The notes: generated from the sequence alone by a model not told the origin. A stretch of 64,000 bases of DNA from Terribacillus sp. DMT04 (GCF_019056395.1 NZ_CP077639.1:460501-524500), one strand, 5' to 3'; counted from the first letter of the stretch, positions 24,706 through 35,172 are shown. A program made the numbers and translations.

Positions 24706-25812
24706 ATGGGGAAAACAAAAGTAGGTATCGTCTTTGGCGGTAAATCCGCAGAACACGAAGTATCCTTACAATCCGCAAAAAATATTGCTGATGCAATCGA
24801 TAAAGATAAATATGATGTCGTTTTAATTGGAATTGATAAAGAAGGTAAATGGCAGCTAAATGATAAGGCAGATTATTTGCTGAATGCGCAAGATCCAAAG
24901 CACATCGAATTAAAGCCTTCCGAACAAGGCATTGCTGTTGTACCAGGGCTTAAAGAGAAGCAGCTTGTCAGCCCGAGCCAAGGTGCGGTGCTGGATCAAG
25001 TGGATGTGATTTTCAGTATCCTGCATGGCACACTCGGTGAAGACGGCAGCATGCAAGGGATGCTGCGGATAGCGAACCTTCCATATGTAGGTCCAAATGT
25101 CCTAAGTTCGGCCGTTTGTATGGATAAAGATATAGCGAAACGTCTATTAAAAGAAGCAGGAATACGTGTTGCAAATGGCTTTACCTTCAAGAAGCGCCAG
25201 TTAGCATCTATCCGCTATGAAGAAGTAGCCGAAACACTAGGCAGCACAGTCTTCATTAAACCTGCCAATCAAGGTTCTTCTGTCGGCGTAAGCAAAGCAA
25301 AAACAGAAGAAGAGTTCTATAAAGGCCTGGAAGAAGCCTTCCGCTATGACACGAAAGTGCTCGTGGAGGAAGCGATTGTTGGTCGTGAAATTGAAGTCGC
25401 AGTATTAGGCAATGAAGAACCAATGGCTTCTCTGCCAGGCGAGATCCTTCCGCAAACAGAGTTTTATTCGTACGAATCCAAATACATTGATGAATCAGGC
25501 GCCGAATTGGCAATCCCGGCACCTCTTTCCGAGGACGTTACCGAACAAGCAAGAAAACTAGCAGTCGAAGTGTTCCAAACACTAGATGTTGAAGGACTTG
25601 CACGTGTTGACTTCTTCCTGACAGAAGAAGGCGAATTCGTCGTAAACGAAGTAAACACACTGCCAGGCTTCACGAAAATCAGTATGTATCCAAAACTCTG
25701 GGATATCACAGGAATCTCCTACCCAGACCTTATCGACCGCCTCATTCAGCTTGCTATGGAGCGTCATAAACGCGACAACGAGTTAAGTAGCGCAGCGTTT
25801 GAGCAACTTTGA
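24706..25812 (+). CDS. ddl: D-alanine--D-alanine ligase
   Basis: A 368-residue ATP-grasp enzyme that makes the D-Ala-D-Ala dipeptide for peptidoglycan. Signatures are VGIVFGGKSAEHEVSLQSA near the N-terminus, the serine-loop LHGTLGEDGSMQGML (about 108-122), the grasp segment KPANQGSSVGVSKA and the metal-binding VNEVNTLPGFTKISMYPKLW. The ATG at 24706 is preferred, since the in-frame ATG at 24697 abuts the AAGGA site. The tyrosine or phenylalanine that separates D-Ala from D-lactate ligases was not located with certainty; no van cluster is near, so a normal Ddl is assumed. Confidence 0.95.
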   Translation: MGKTKVGIVFGGKSAEHEVSLQSAKNIADAIDKDKYDVVLIGIDKEGKWQLNDKADYLLNAQDPKHIELKPSEQGIAVVPGLKEKQLVSPSQGAVLDQVDVIFSILHGTLGEDGSMQGMLRIANLPYVGPNVLSSAVCMDKDIAKRLLKEAGIRVANGFTFKKRQLASIRYEEVAETLGSTVFIKPANQGSSVGVSKAKTEEEFYKGLEEAFRYDTKVLVEEAIVGREIEVAVLGNEEPMASLPGEILPQTEFYSYESKYIDESGAELAIPAPLSEDVTEQARKLAVEVFQTLDVEGLARVDFFLTEEGEFVVNEVNTLPGFTKISMYPKLWDITGISYPDLIDRLIQLAMERHKRDNELSSAAFEQL

Positions 25813-25842
25813 TCTAGACTGATGATGAATTTTAATCAAGTG

Positions 25843-25883
25843 AAATCCAATCGTATGCCTTGGTGCATAGGGTTGGATTTTTT
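25843..25883 (+). terminator. Terminator after ddl
   Basis: AAATCCAA (25843-25850) pairs with TTGGATTT (25873-25880), with an inner TATGC/GCATA stem, followed by T residues. Confidence 0.75.
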
Positions 25884-25934
25884 GTTTGGTGCTGTACCTG
25901 ACGAGTGATTTCTGTATGCAAAATAATGCACCTA

Positions 25935-25943
25935 TGATACAAT
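25935..25943 (+). promoter_or_regulatory. Candidate extended -10 of the que operon
   Basis: TG-A-TACAAT forms an extended -10 element about 40 nt upstream of the preQ1 riboswitch. No good -35 box is visible at the right distance. Confidence 0.45.
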
Positions 25944-25982
25944 AAGCAACAGAATAAAATAAAAAATCCAGGCCATCCTGGG

Positions 25983-26016
25983 AGAGGTTCTAGCACAACC
26001 CTCTATAAAAAACTAA
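25983..26016 (+). promoter_or_regulatory. preQ1-I riboswitch
   Basis: The 34-nt sequence has P1 AGAGG/CCTCT, the conserved loop TTCTAGC, and the A-rich tail ATAAAAAACTAA that forms the H-type pseudoknot. It nearly equals the known B. subtilis que-leader aptamer and precedes queCDE, so preQ1 should attenuate the operon. Confidence 0.95.
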
Positions 26017-26019
26017 GGA

Positions 26020-26052
26020 ACTATATCCTTGGGTATAGTCTTTTTTATTTTT
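26020..26052 (+). terminator. First terminator downstream of preQ1 aptamer
   Basis: ACTATA (26020-26025) pairs with TATAGT (26034-26039), followed by CTTTTTTATTTTTT. It lies directly after the aptamer and is the likely ligand-controlled terminator. Confidence 0.75.
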
Positions 26053-26067
26053 TATGGATAATTGTCA

Positions 26068-26097
26068 GCCTCTTTCCAACAGAAAGAGGCTTTTTTT
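26068..26097 (+). terminator. Second terminator before queC
   Basis: GCCTCTTTC (26068-26076) pairs perfectly with GAAAGAGGC (26082-26090), followed by seven T. It is still upstream of queC, so the leader has two tandem terminators. Confidence 0.85.
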
Positions 26098-26128
26098 AAT
26101 GGGGAAGTCTGGAAAAAGGAGCATACAA

Positions 26129-26788
26129 ATGAAGAAAGAGAAAGCGATTGTCGTATTCAGCGGCGGTCAAGATAGCACAACTTGTCTGTTTTGGGCGATG
26201 CAGCAATACGAAGAAGTGGAAGCAGTTACGTTCAATTACAACCAGCGCCACAGCTTGGAAATCGAAGTGGCTGAACAAATAGCCAAGGAACAAGGAATCA
26301 AACATCATGTGTTGGACATGTCCTTGCTTAACCAGCTGGCACCAAATGCATTGACGAGAGATGATATTGAAATTGAGGAACAGGAAGGAGAGCTTCCTTC
26401 TACGTTCGTACCTGGACGTAATCTTGTGTTCTTGTCTTTCGCTGCCATTCTAGCGCATCAAGTTGGTGCCAAGCATCTTGTAACAGGTGTATGTGAAACA
26501 GACTTCAGCGGCTATCCGGACTGCCGCGATATCTTCGTGAAATCGTTGAATGTTTCTCTCAATCTATCAATGGATAAAGATTTCGTTATTCATACACCGC
26601 TCATGTGGCTGGATAAAGCCGAAACGTGGGAATTGGCAGACCAGCTCGGTCAATTAGAGTATGTGAAGGAAAAAACACTCACTTGCTATAACGGTGTTAT
26701 TGCGGCAGGCTGCGGCGAGTGCCCTGCATGTAAGCTGCGTCAAAACGGATTAGATCAGTACGAATCGAAAAAGGCGGCACAAGTATGA
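26129..26788 (+). CDS. queC: 7-cyano-7-deazaguanine (preQ0) synthase
   Basis: A 219-residue ATP-dependent enzyme that turns 7-carboxy-7-deazaguanine into preQ0 on the route to queuosine in tRNA. The PP-loop is [13 protein letters not shown] near the N-terminus. The zinc site is the C-terminal [10 protein letters not shown] with an earlier Cys in LTCYNG. The ATG at 26129 follows AAAAGGAG. It is the first gene of the preQ1-riboswitch operon and overlaps queD by 4 bases. Confidence 0.95.
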   Translation: MKKEKAIVVFSGGQDSTTCLFWAMQQYEEVEAVTFNYNQRHSLEIEVAEQIAKEQGIKHHVLDMSLLNQLAPNALTRDDIEIEEQEGELPSTFVPGRNLVFLSFAAILAHQVGAKHLVTGVCETDFSGYPDCRDIFVKSLNVSLNLSMDKDFVIHTPLMWLDKAETWELADQLGQLEYVKEKTLTCYNGVIAAGCGECPACKLRQNGLDQYESKKAAQV

Positions 26789-27222
26789 TTCAGCAAATCT
26801 ACCCGCAAGTACCGCATGACTTTAGTTATGAATTGAATAAAGATTTGCATTTTGCTGCTGCGCATAGCATTCAGCATCCTGATGCTGGCAAGTGCCAGCA
26901 GGTTCACGGGCATACGTATTTTGCCAATATCACAATTGCTGGAGATGAATTGGATGACAGCGGATTTTTATTCAATTTCTCTACCATCAAATCACTAATT
27001 CATAAAAAATTCGATCACACGTATTTGAACGACCATACTGATGTATTGAAAGAAAACGATTTTCCAACAACCGAAGTAATGGCTCGGAAAATCTATGAAT
27101 TGATTCAAAACGAGCTGGACCAGCTGCCTCATCAGCCGAAGTGCTTGCAAGTTTTCTTGCGCGAGACACCTACTAGCTACTGCATATATCGACCAAAGCG
27201 AGGAATAGAAGATGGCAAGTAA
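26785..27222 (+). CDS. queD: 6-carboxy-5,6,7,8-tetrahydropterin synthase
   Basis: A 145-residue T-fold enzyme that converts dihydroneopterin triphosphate to 6-carboxytetrahydropterin, the first dedicated step of queuosine synthesis. Zinc ligands are the histidines of LHFAAAHSI and VHGHTY. The catalytic cysteine is in [10 protein letters not shown]. It overlaps queC by 4 and queE by 11 bases. Confidence 0.93.
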   Translation: MIQQIYPQVPHDFSYELNKDLHFAAAHSIQHPDAGKCQQVHGHTYFANITIAGDELDDSGFLFNFSTIKSLIHKKFDHTYLNDHTDVLKENDFPTTEVMARKIYELIQNELDQLPHQPKCLQVFLRETPTSYCIYRPKRGIEDGK

Positions 27223-27943
27223 ATTTCCGGTTTTAGAAGTATTCGGTCCTACCGTACAAGGAGAAGGAATGGTTGTCGGACAAAAGACCATGTTTGTCCG
27301 CACAGCTGGCTGTGATTACAGCTGCAGCTGGTGTGATTCTTCCTTTACATGGGATGGTTCAGCGAAAGAAGATATTCGGCAGTTAACAGCCGAGCAAATT
27401 TGGGATGAGCTGCAGGAAACCGGCGGCGATCGTTTCCGTCATGTGACGATCTCTGGCGGTAACCCAGCGTTGTTAAAAAATCTTGGCGAGTTCACCAAGT
27501 TTCTAAAACAGAAGGATATTCGCATTGCTTTGGAAACACAAGGCAGCAGATATCAGCCTTGGTTCTTGGAGATTGATGATCTAACTATCTCTCCAAAGCC
27601 GCCAAGCTCCTTAATGAAAACAGACTTTCATCGTCTTGATGAAATAATTGACAATCTAAGAGAAGCAGGGCGTCTATATCATGTAAGCTTGAAGGTTGTC
27701 ATTTTTGATGAAGCAGACTTGCGTTATGCGACAGATGTGCATAAACGATATCCAGATGTGGATTTTTATGTACAAGTCGGAAATGATGATACGACAACCT
27801 ATGACGATGCTGCATTAAAGGATGCACTGCTATCGAAATATGAATGGCTGATTGATCAAGTATCAGCATCTAATGAACTGAATCATGTTCGTGTATTGCC
27901 GCAGCTTCATACACTTGTATGGGGTAATAAACGCGGTGTATAA
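27212..27943 (+). CDS. queE: 7-carboxy-7-deazaguanine synthase (radical SAM)
   Basis: A 243-residue radical SAM enzyme that contracts 6-carboxytetrahydropterin into the deazaguanine ring. The cluster motif is CDYSCSWC with spacing C-x3-C-x2-C near residue 30, followed by DSSFTWDG and the SAM-contacting TISGGNPA. It is the last gene of the unit; the reductase queF, often next in B. subtilis-like operons, is not here and must be elsewhere. Confidence 0.94.
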   Translation: MASKFPVLEVFGPTVQGEGMVVGQKTMFVRTAGCDYSCSWCDSSFTWDGSAKEDIRQLTAEQIWDELQETGGDRFRHVTISGGNPALLKNLGEFTKFLKQKDIRIALETQGSRYQPWFLEIDDLTISPKPPSSLMKTDFHRLDEIIDNLREAGRLYHVSLKVVIFDEADLRYATDVHKRYPDVDFYVQVGNDDTTTYDDAALKDALLSKYEWLIDQVSASNELNHVRVLPQLHTLVWGNKRGV

Positions 27944-27947
27944 ACCG

Positions 27948-27978
27948 AAGACGAGTCCTTTGACTCGTCTTTTTTTTA
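27948..27978 (+). terminator. Terminator after queE
   Basis: AAGACGAGTC (27948-27957) pairs perfectly with GACTCGTCTT (27962-27971), followed by seven more T. Confidence 0.92.
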
Positions 27979-28053
27979 TGGACAAAAGTGGGCAGGCACT
28001 TGCTGCTGATGTAGGTAATAGGATACCAGGTCGGAAAATTAACAAAATAATGC

Positions 28054-28090
28054 TTGAATTTATATTAGTATTATTGCATAATAATTCACA
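28054..28090 (+). promoter_or_regulatory. argG promoter with overlapping ARG box
   Basis: TTGAAT (28054-28059) and CATAAT (28077-28082) are 17 bp apart. Positions 28074-28090 (TTGCATAATAATTCACA) match the ARG-box consensus TGAATAAWAATTCA well and cover the -10. An ArgR/AhrC repressor there would block transcription when arginine is plentiful. Confidence 0.65.
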
Positions 28091-28132
28091 TAGATAAATC
28101 GAGCATACAGCACGGAGAGGGAGATATAAAAA

Positions 28133-29392
28133 ATGGCAAAAGATAAAATCGTACTCGCATATTCTGGTGGTTTAGATACTTCTGTAGCAATCAAATGGTT
28201 ACAGGATAAATATAATTATGATGTTATCGCAGTTGGCTTGGACGTCGGTGAAGGCAAGGATTTGGATTTCGTTCAGGAAAAAGCACTGCAAGTTGGAGCA
28301 ATCAAATCTTATACAGTAGATGCAAAAGCTGCTTATGCAGAAGAATACGTGCTTCCAGCATTGAAAGCGAACTTGCTTTATGAAGGCAAATATCCGCTTG
28401 TTTCCGCGCTTAGCCGTCCATTAATCGCAAAAGTACTTGTCGATATTGCGAAAGAAGAAGGTGCTGTTGCTGTAGCGCATGGCTGTACAGGAAAAGGAAA
28501 CGACCAAGTGCGTTTTGATGTCAGTTTTACAGCACTAGACCCGGACTTGAAAATTGTTGCTCCTGTTCGTGAATGGGCAATGAGCCGTGATGAAGAAATT
28601 GAATATGCACAGCAGCATAATATTCCGGTTCCTGTAGGTAAAGAGAGTCCATACAGTGTTGATCAAAACCTTTGGGGCCGTTCGAATGAGTGCGGTATTC
28701 TTGAAGATCCGTGGGAACAGCCGCCAAGTGATGCTTTCGGATTGACTGTTGATCCAGAGGAGGCGCCAGATGAAGCGCAAATCGTAACAATCAGCTTTGA
28801 AAAAGGAAAACCGGTCGCAATTGATGGAGAGGCATATCCATTGGATGAACTTATTCTGACACTAAATACTATTGCCGGAAAACACGGCGTGGGCCGTATT
28901 GATCATGTGGAAAATAGATTAGTAGGTATCAAGTCGCGTGAAATTTACGAATGCCCAGCTGCTGTCACATTAATTGCTGCTCATCAGGAGCTTGAGGCGT
29001 TAACAATGACGCGTGAAATTTCCCAATTCAAACCGGTTGTCGAACAAAAGCTGGCACAGACAATCTATGACGGTTTATGGTATTCACCACTTACAAAAGC
29101 ATTGCAGGCGTTCATTGAAGAGACGCAGCAGACAGTTTCCGGGAATGTGAAAGTGAAGCTGTACAAAGGACATGCGTTGGTAGTTGGTCGTGAATCTGCT
29201 GAATCGCTATACAGCTTCGACTTGGCAACATACAAACCAGAAGATAAGTTCGATCATGATGCAGCGCTTGGATTCATTCAGCTTTGGGGCCTTCCGACAA
29301 AAGTGCAAGCAGAAGTAGCCCGTCAGCAGACGGCTGCACCAGAAGCATCTGCATTATTGAAAATTGATAAAAAAGAAGCTGTGAAACAATGA
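28133..29392 (+). CDS. argG: Argininosuccinate synthase
   Basis: A 419-residue ATP-dependent ligase that joins citrulline and aspartate in arginine synthesis. The N-terminal PP-loop is [16 protein letters not shown]; other family segments are [31 protein letters not shown] and [13 protein letters not shown]. It is first of argG-argH, sharing the 4-base ATGA overlap with argH. The overlapping ARG box predicts arginine repression. Confidence 0.97.
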   Translation: MAKDKIVLAYSGGLDTSVAIKWLQDKYNYDVIAVGLDVGEGKDLDFVQEKALQVGAIKSYTVDAKAAYAEEYVLPALKANLLYEGKYPLVSALSRPLIAKVLVDIAKEEGAVAVAHGCTGKGNDQVRFDVSFTALDPDLKIVAPVREWAMSRDEEIEYAQQHNIPVPVGKESPYSVDQNLWGRSNECGILEDPWEQPPSDAFGLTVDPEEAPDEAQIVTISFEKGKPVAIDGEAYPLDELILTLNTIAGKHGVGRIDHVENRLVGIKSREIYECPAAVTLIAAHQELEALTMTREISQFKPVVEQKLAQTIYDGLWYSPLTKALQAFIEETQQTVSGNVKVKLYKGHALVVGRESAESLYSFDLATYKPEDKFDHDAALGFIQLWGLPTKVQAEVARQQTAAPEASALLKIDKKEAVKQ

Positions 29393-30804
29393 AGCTGTGG
29401 GGAGGAAGATTTACGAAGCCGACCAATGAATTAGTAGACGCCTACACTTCCTCCATCGGCTTTGATCAGAAACTAGCAAAATATGATATTCAAGGCAGTT
29501 TGGCGCATGTAGCAATGCTTGGCAAATGCGGCATCATCTCACAAGATGATGCCGGTGTTATTGCTGATGGTTTGAAGCAAGTGCTGAACAAAATCCAAGC
29601 AGGAGAAGCGACACTCTCGGAAGCGGATGAAGATATCCATATGAATGTGGAGCGATTGCTGATTGAACATATCGGTCCGGTAGGCGGCAAATTGCATACT
29701 GGCCGAAGCCGTAATGATCAGGTGGCATTGGATATGCGTTTGTATTTGAGAGAAGCAATTGTCGACATAGTTGGCTTGCTTGGAGCTGTGCAAACAGCGC
29801 TGACAGAACAAGCGAAACAGCATTTGGATACAATCCTGCCTGGATATACACATCTGCAGCGTGCGCAGCCAGTGCTGTTTGGACATCATCTGATGGCATA
29901 CGCTTATATGCTGCAGCGCGATGTAGAACGACTGCAGGATAGCTGGAAGCGTGTGAACAAAATGCCATTGGGAGCTGGAGCTTTAGCGGGCACAACATTC
30001 CCGATTGATCGGCAGTTTGTAGCTGAACAGCTGCATTTTGACGATATTACCGAGAACAGTCTGGACAGTGTGAGTGATCGTGATTTTGTCGTGGAATTCT
30101 TATCCGTTGCCAGCCTGATCAGTATGCATCTTTCCCGGCTTTCGGAGGAATTGGTGCAATGGTCTAGTGCGGAATTCAATTTCATAGAATTGGATGATGC
30201 CTTCTCAACTGGAAGCAGTATGATGCCGCAGAAGAAAAATCCTGATGTAGCAGAGCTGGTCCGAGGGAAATCAGGACGTGTTTTCGGTCATTTAATGGGG
30301 ATGCTCACAACGTTGAAGGGATTGCCGCTTGCATATAACAAAGATATGCAGGAAGACAAAGAAGGCTTGTTTGATACGGTAGAGACACTGAAAGGTGCAC
30401 TTGGGCTTTTCGCTCCAATGATTGAGACGATGCATGTGAAACAGGATAATATGTACCAAGCTGTCCGCAATGATTTTTCCAATGCGACGGATCTTGCTGA
30501 TTATCTAGTAGAAAAAGGGATGGCTTTCCGAGAATCACATGCTGTTGTCGGGCAAACGGTTCTGTTCAGCATCGAACAAGGAAAGTACTTATTGGATTTG
30601 AAACTAGAAGAGCTGCAGCAGTTTTCTGATTTAATCGAAGAAGATATTTATCAGGCACTTGCCCCGGAAACGGTCGTAGCAGCCAGAAATATACCTGGAG
30701 GAACTGCGAAGGAACGGGTGAAGGAGCAGGTGGACAATATAGAAGCCTTGCTTGCAGCAAATAAAAATTGGACAGAAGAGCAGGCTTCCAAACTCGAAGG
30801 GTGA
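29389..30804 (+). CDS. argH: Argininosuccinate lyase
   Basis: A 471-residue enzyme of the fumarase/aspartase superfamily that splits argininosuccinate into arginine and fumarate. The family signature [12 protein letters not shown] lies near residue 278, with the [19 protein letters not shown] and [11 protein letters not shown] segments before it. It overlaps argG (ATGA) and ends at a terminator just before the carA leader. Confidence 0.97.
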   Translation: MKLWGGRFTKPTNELVDAYTSSIGFDQKLAKYDIQGSLAHVAMLGKCGIISQDDAGVIADGLKQVLNKIQAGEATLSEADEDIHMNVERLLIEHIGPVGGKLHTGRSRNDQVALDMRLYLREAIVDIVGLLGAVQTALTEQAKQHLDTILPGYTHLQRAQPVLFGHHLMAYAYMLQRDVERLQDSWKRVNKMPLGAGALAGTTFPIDRQFVAEQLHFDDITENSLDSVSDRDFVVEFLSVASLISMHLSRLSEELVQWSSAEFNFIELDDAFSTGSSMMPQKKNPDVAELVRGKSGRVFGHLMGMLTTLKGLPLAYNKDMQEDKEGLFDTVETLKGALGLFAPMIETMHVKQDNMYQAVRNDFSNATDLADYLVEKGMAFRESHAVVGQTVLFSIEQGKYLLDLKLEELQQFSDLIEEDIYQALAPETVVAARNIPGGTAKERVKEQVDNIEALLAANKNWTEEQASKLEG

Positions 30805-30825
30805 GCAGCTGCTCACTCTTTCTTT
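30801..30825 (+). terminator. Terminator after argH
   Basis: GTGAGC/GCTCAC with loop AGCT forms a compact palindrome (30801-30816), followed by TCTTTCTTT. The stem begins inside the argH stop region, so read-through into carA is possible. Confidence 0.65.
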
Positions 30826-30833
30826 GCACTTAT

Positions 30834-30850
30834 CTGCATAATTATTAACT
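30834..30850 (+). promoter_or_regulatory. ARG box upstream of carA
   Basis: The near palindrome TGCATAATTATTAAC (30835-30849) resembles the ArgR consensus and the argG operator. It sits 45-60 bp before carA; a clear sigma-A promoter was not resolved. Confidence 0.5.
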
Positions 30851-30893
30851 TGTAAGAATAAACATAACTCCGTTTCCGAAAGGAGCAGCATAA

Positions 30894-31979
30894 ATGGAAG
30901 AGACAAAAGGCTACTTGATGCTAAGCACTGGAGATGTTCTGGAAGGTGTCTGGCTTGGAAAGACAACAGAATCAGATGGGGAATTGGTATTTAATACAGC
31001 GATGACAGGCTATCAAGAAGTAATGACAGATCCATCTTACGCTGGTCAGATTGTAACCATGACGTACCCGTTAATTGGGAATTACGGATTTAATGCACAA
31101 GATAAAGAAAGCCACAGTCCGTCTATTCATGGACTTATTATCTCTACACCGTGTGAGACACCATCTCACTATCAAGCAACGCAGACATTACAGGATATTG
31201 CCAATACGCATAACTTTCCAATCTTGGCGCAAGTGGATACACGCAAGCTAACAAAAATTATCCGTAAGCATGGGGATGTGTACGGAAAGATGACCCAAAC
31301 ACCAGGGAATATTCCGGCTCAAGCAAAAGTATCAGAGAAGATTGTGGAAAGTGTGTCTGTAAAAGATGCGCAGTTTTACCCGGCAAATGATTCACAGACA
31401 GCACATGTAGCAATTATTGATTATGGATATAAGCATTCTATCCGGGAAATGCTGCTGCAAAACGGCTGCAGTGTTACCGTCTTTCCGTTTGATGTGAAGC
31501 TGGAAACATTGCAGGAAGCAAGCATAGATGGCGTCTTGCTTTCAAATGGTCCTGGAGATCCGAAATCTTTAGGTTACCTGGCAGATGAAATTAAGCGGAT
31601 AGCAGAGCATTATCCAACGTTAGGTATTTGTCTCGGACATCAGCTGCTGGCACTTGCATTTGGCGGCAATACGATGCGCCTTCCTTATGGCCATCGTGGA
31701 AGCAATCATCCTGTACAGCATGTACCGAGTGGGAAAGTTTCCATTACTTCTCAAAATCATGGATATGTAGTCGATGAAACGTCTATTTCTGAGTCGTTAT
31801 GGAATATCCTTTATAACAACGTAAACGACGGGTCCGTAGAAGGTTTGCAGCATTGTTCCAAGCCGATTATGAGTGTCCAATTCCATCCGGAAGCACATCC
31901 CGGCCCGAGTGATACGTACGATGTATTTGAGCAATTCCTGAATTCGGTTCGGAACGGAGGAGTGACGACGTATGCCTAA
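30894..31979 (+). CDS. carA: Carbamoyl-phosphate synthase small subunit, arginine type
   Basis: A 361-residue glutaminase subunit that delivers ammonia to CarB. The N-terminal part has VFNTAMTGYQEVMTDPSYAG; the class I amidotransferase domain has the catalytic cysteine in GICLGHQLLALAFGG and a downstream QFHPEAHPG. The position in an arg cluster with an ARG box indicates the arginine-specific paralogue rather than the pyrimidine one (pyrAA). It overlaps carB by 8 bases. Confidence 0.95.
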   Translation: MEETKGYLMLSTGDVLEGVWLGKTTESDGELVFNTAMTGYQEVMTDPSYAGQIVTMTYPLIGNYGFNAQDKESHSPSIHGLIISTPCETPSHYQATQTLQDIANTHNFPILAQVDTRKLTKIIRKHGDVYGKMTQTPGNIPAQAKVSEKIVESVSVKDAQFYPANDSQTAHVAIIDYGYKHSIREMLLQNGCSVTVFPFDVKLETLQEASIDGVLLSNGPGDPKSLGYLADEIKRIAEHYPTLGICLGHQLLALAFGGNTMRLPYGHRGSNHPVQHVPSGKVSITSQNHGYVVDETSISESLWNILYNNVNDGSVEGLQHCSKPIMSVQFHPEAHPGPSDTYDVFEQFLNSVRNGGVTTYA

Positions 31980-34900
31980 AGATCCACAAATTAAGAAAGT
32001 CCTTGTAATTGGTTCTGGTCCGATTGTTATTGGGCAAGCGGCAGAATTCGATTACGCAGGAACACAAGCTTGTCTCGCTTTAAAGGAAGAAGGCGTCGAG
32101 GTTATTCTTGTTAATAACAACCCGGCAACAATAATGACTGACCAAGCGTTTGCTGATCAAGTATACCTGGAGCCGCTCACTTGCGAGTCCGTGACGAACA
32201 TTATTGAGAAGGAGCGGCCAGATGGGCTGCTGCCGACATTAGGCGGGCAGACTGGGCTTAATCTTGCAGTCAGTTTGGATCAAGCAGGTGTTTTGCAACA
32301 ATATAACGTGACGTTATTAGGTACACCGCTAGATGCCATTCAGCGCGGAGAAGACCGGGAGCTATTCAAACAAATGATGCAGGATATAAATGAGCCTGTA
32401 CCAGAAAGTCTTCCAATCACCTCCATAGCTGAAGCCAAAGCTTTCGCTGAACAGACAGGTTTTCCAATCATTATTCGTCCTGCTTATACGCTAGGCGGAG
32501 CGGGCGGCGGTATTGCAAATGATTTGACAGAGCTTTTGCGTTATGTGAAAAGCGGCATCCAGGCGAGCCCAATCAACCAAGTGCTTATCGAGCAAAGTGT
32601 GAAAGGCTGGAAGGAAATTGAGTATGAAGTGATGCGGGATAGCAATGATACGTGCATCATTGTTTGCAATATGGAAAACATCGACCCCGTTGGGATACAT
32701 ACAGGAGACAGCATTGTGGTTGCTCCTTCCCAGACCCTGACAGATAGACAGTACCAAATGCTGCGCACAGTTTCTTGTAAAGTAATTCGTGAGTTAGGTG
32801 TTGTTGGCGGCTGTAATATTCAGTTTGCGCTGAACCCAGATAGTGATGAATATGTCATTATCGAAGTGAATCCGCGTGTAAGCCGTTCGAGTGCACTGGC
32901 TTCTAAAGCAACAGGCTATCCCATTGCCCGTATCGCTGCTAAGCTGGCACTTGGCTATCATTTACATGAGGTGCCTAACCCAATAACAGGTGATACATTT
33001 GCTAGCTTTGAACCAGCTATCGACTACGTTGCCGTAAAAATTCCGCGCTGGCCATTTGATAAATTCACCCAAGCTGACCGGCTGCTTGGCACACAAATGA
33101 AAGCGACTGGTGAAGTGATGGCATTGTCGCGTAATCTTCCGGCAGGCTTGAACAAAGCCATTCGTTCCTTGGAAATTGGCTTGGAAGAATTTCGTCTGCC
33201 GTCTGCAGAAGCATTGTCAGATGCAGAACTGGAGCACGGGTTAAAAGCAGCGGATGATCGCAGACTATTTTTGCTCGCTGAAGCGTTTCGCCGCGGAATA
33301 AGTATTGAAACAATCCATGAATGGACAGAAATCACTACATTCTTCCTCCATGAGATGAAACGAATTATCGATGTAGAGCAAGCGTTGCGCAACGAAGGCT
33401 GGCAGCCAGATCCCCAACTTCTCCGACACGCGAAAATACTTGGTTTCAGTAATGTTGCGCTAGCGCGGATAGTTGAGCAGCCGTTAGCAGCTGTGGAAGG
33501 CTTAATCAAAGAACAGGAGCTCAAACCATCTTATATGATGGTGGATACATGTGCAGCAGAGTTTTCTGCGCAAACACCATACTTCTATTCAAGCTGGACA
33601 GAAGAAGATGAAGTAGATCCATTACCAGCAGCTGATAAAAAGGTTGTCGTGCTCGGATCAGGTCCAATACGAATCGGGCAGGGCGTGGAATTTGATTTTT
33701 GTTCTGTGCAGTCTGCTTTGTCTTTACGCGAACAAGGCATTCGTTCAATTGTCATTAATAATAATCCCGAGACGGTCAGTACAGATTTCAACACAGCAGA
33801 TCATCTATATTTTGAACCGCTTACGAAAGAAGATGTACTCCATATCATCGAAAAAGAGCAGGCGGATGAGGTGCTTGTTCAGTTTGGCGGCCAGACTGCG
33901 ATCAATTTGGCTGCGGAGCTGGAGGAAGCAGGCGTTACGATTGCCGGAACAAGTACAGCATCTATTGATCGCGTAGAAAACAGGGAAGCTTTTTATGCAT
34001 TGCTTCATAACTTAAACATTCCGCATATTCCTGGTACGACCGTGATGGATACTGCAACTCTACACGAAGAAGCTCGTTTGATCGGCTATCCAATTTTAAT
34101 TCGCCCATCCTATGTGATTGGCGGGCAAGGGATGGTTATTCTGTATTCCGAAGAGATGCTGAATAATTACTTAGAAGATTTACAGCAGCAGATTCACCCG
34201 TCACGCTTATTCCCGCTGCTTCTGGATAAATATGTACCAGGTATGGAAGTGGAAGTGGATGTTGTGTGCGATGGTGCGGACATTCTTATTCCAGGAATCT
34301 ATGAACATATTGAACCAGCAGGTATTCATAGCGGAGATAGTACAGCTATCTTCCCAGCACCAAGCTTGAATGAAACAGAGAAGAAACAGATTGTCTCCTA
34401 TGCCCAAAAAATATCAGCCGCTCTGAATATGAAGGGCATCATGAACATTCAATTCGTATTTAGTGAAAATCGGGAGCTGCTGTATGTACTGGAAGTGAAC
34501 CCGCGTGCGTCGCGTACAGTTCCGATTTCCAGCAAAGTAACGGGTATTCCGTTAGTAGACTTAGCGACAAAAATACAAATGGGAGAGAGCCTGCAAAATC
34601 TGGGCTACCCGCTAGGATTACAAAAGGAAATGCCTTTTTATGCGGTGAAACTGCCCGTTTTCTCAACAACAAAATTAGCAGGTGTTGATCCGCTTCTCGG
34701 TCCGGATATGCAATCAACAGGAGAGGCAATCGGTATCGGCGAGACCGTTGCAGAAGCACTTCAAAAAGCGTTTGGCTGGAAAGAGAAGACACTCCGCAAG
34801 CTTACAGCAGAGACACAAGTACTCCTAGACTTAGACGCGTCAGATATACCGAAGCTTGAAAGTCTCCTAGAGCAGCTGCAAACATCTGTTGTACTGACGC

Positions 34901-35172
34901 ATGAGACAGCAGCGCTTCTGCCAGGCAGTACAGCGTATGAGACTGTATCGTATGAGCAAGCAATCACGTTGATTGAAGATCAAAAGATAACAGCAGTATG
35001 CAGTACTCGGAAAGGTTTCCAAGGTATTCGCGAAGCAGCTTGGAAGACAGAAACACCGTGTATGACAAGTCTGGCTACGATGGAGAGCTATTGGCTGGCA
35101 AGTCAAGATAATTTGGCTGCATGCCGGTCGATGTCGGACTATTTGGAGCAAGCGAAGAAGGAGCGTGTTTAA
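31972..35172 (+). CDS. carB: Carbamoyl-phosphate synthase large subunit, arginine type
   Basis: A 1066-residue protein with two tandem ATP-grasp halves, giving carbamoyl phosphate from bicarbonate, ammonia and two ATP. Each half opens with a related segment: VLVIGSGPIVIGQAAEFDYA at about 10 and VVVLGSGPIRIGQGVEFDF at about 560. Further motifs are LGGAGGGIAN and the repeated EVNPR(V/A)SR. The C-terminal ~130 residues are the allosteric region. Length is normal for CarB. Its stop shares a base with argF. Confidence 0.96.
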   Translation: MPKDPQIKKVLVIGSGPIVIGQAAEFDYAGTQACLALKEEGVEVILVNNNPATIMTDQAFADQVYLEPLTCESVTNIIEKERPDGLLPTLGGQTGLNLAVSLDQAGVLQQYNVTLLGTPLDAIQRGEDRELFKQMMQDINEPVPESLPITSIAEAKAFAEQTGFPIIIRPAYTLGGAGGGIANDLTELLRYVKSGIQASPINQVLIEQSVKGWKEIEYEVMRDSNDTCIIVCNMENIDPVGIHTGDSIVVAPSQTLTDRQYQMLRTVSCKVIRELGVVGGCNIQFALNPDSDEYVIIEVNPRVSRSSALASKATGYPIARIAAKLALGYHLHEVPNPITGDTFASFEPAIDYVAVKIPRWPFDKFTQADRLLGTQMKATGEVMALSRNLPAGLNKAIRSLEIGLEEFRLPSAEALSDAELEHGLKAADDRRLFLLAEAFRRGISIETIHEWTEITTFFLHEMKRIIDVEQALRNEGWQPDPQLLRHAKILGFSNVALARIVEQPLAAVEGLIKEQELKPSYMMVDTCAAEFSAQTPYFYSSWTEEDEVDPLPAADKKVVVLGSGPIRIGQGVEFDFCSVQSALSLREQGIRSIVINNNPETVSTDFNTADHLYFEPLTKEDVLHIIEKEQADEVLVQFGGQTAINLAAELEEAGVTIAGTSTASIDRVENREAFYALLHNLNIPHIPGTTVMDTATLHEEARLIGYPILIRPSYVIGGQGMVILYSEEMLNNYLEDLQQQIHPSRLFPLLLDKYVPGMEVEVDVVCDGADILIPGIYEHIEPAGIHSGDSTAIFPAPSLNETEKKQIVSYAQKISAALNMKGIMNIQFVFSENRELLYVLEVNPRASRTVPISSKVTGIPLVDLATKIQMGESLQNLGYPLGLQKEMPFYAVKLPVFSTTKLAGVDPLLGPDMQSTGEAIGIGETVAEALQKAFGWKEKTLRKLTAETQVLLDLDASDIPKLESLLEQLQTSVVLTHETAALLPGSTAYETVSYEQAITLIEDQKITAVCSTRKGFQGIREAAWKTETPCMTSLATMESYWLASQDNLAACRSMSDYLEQAKKERV

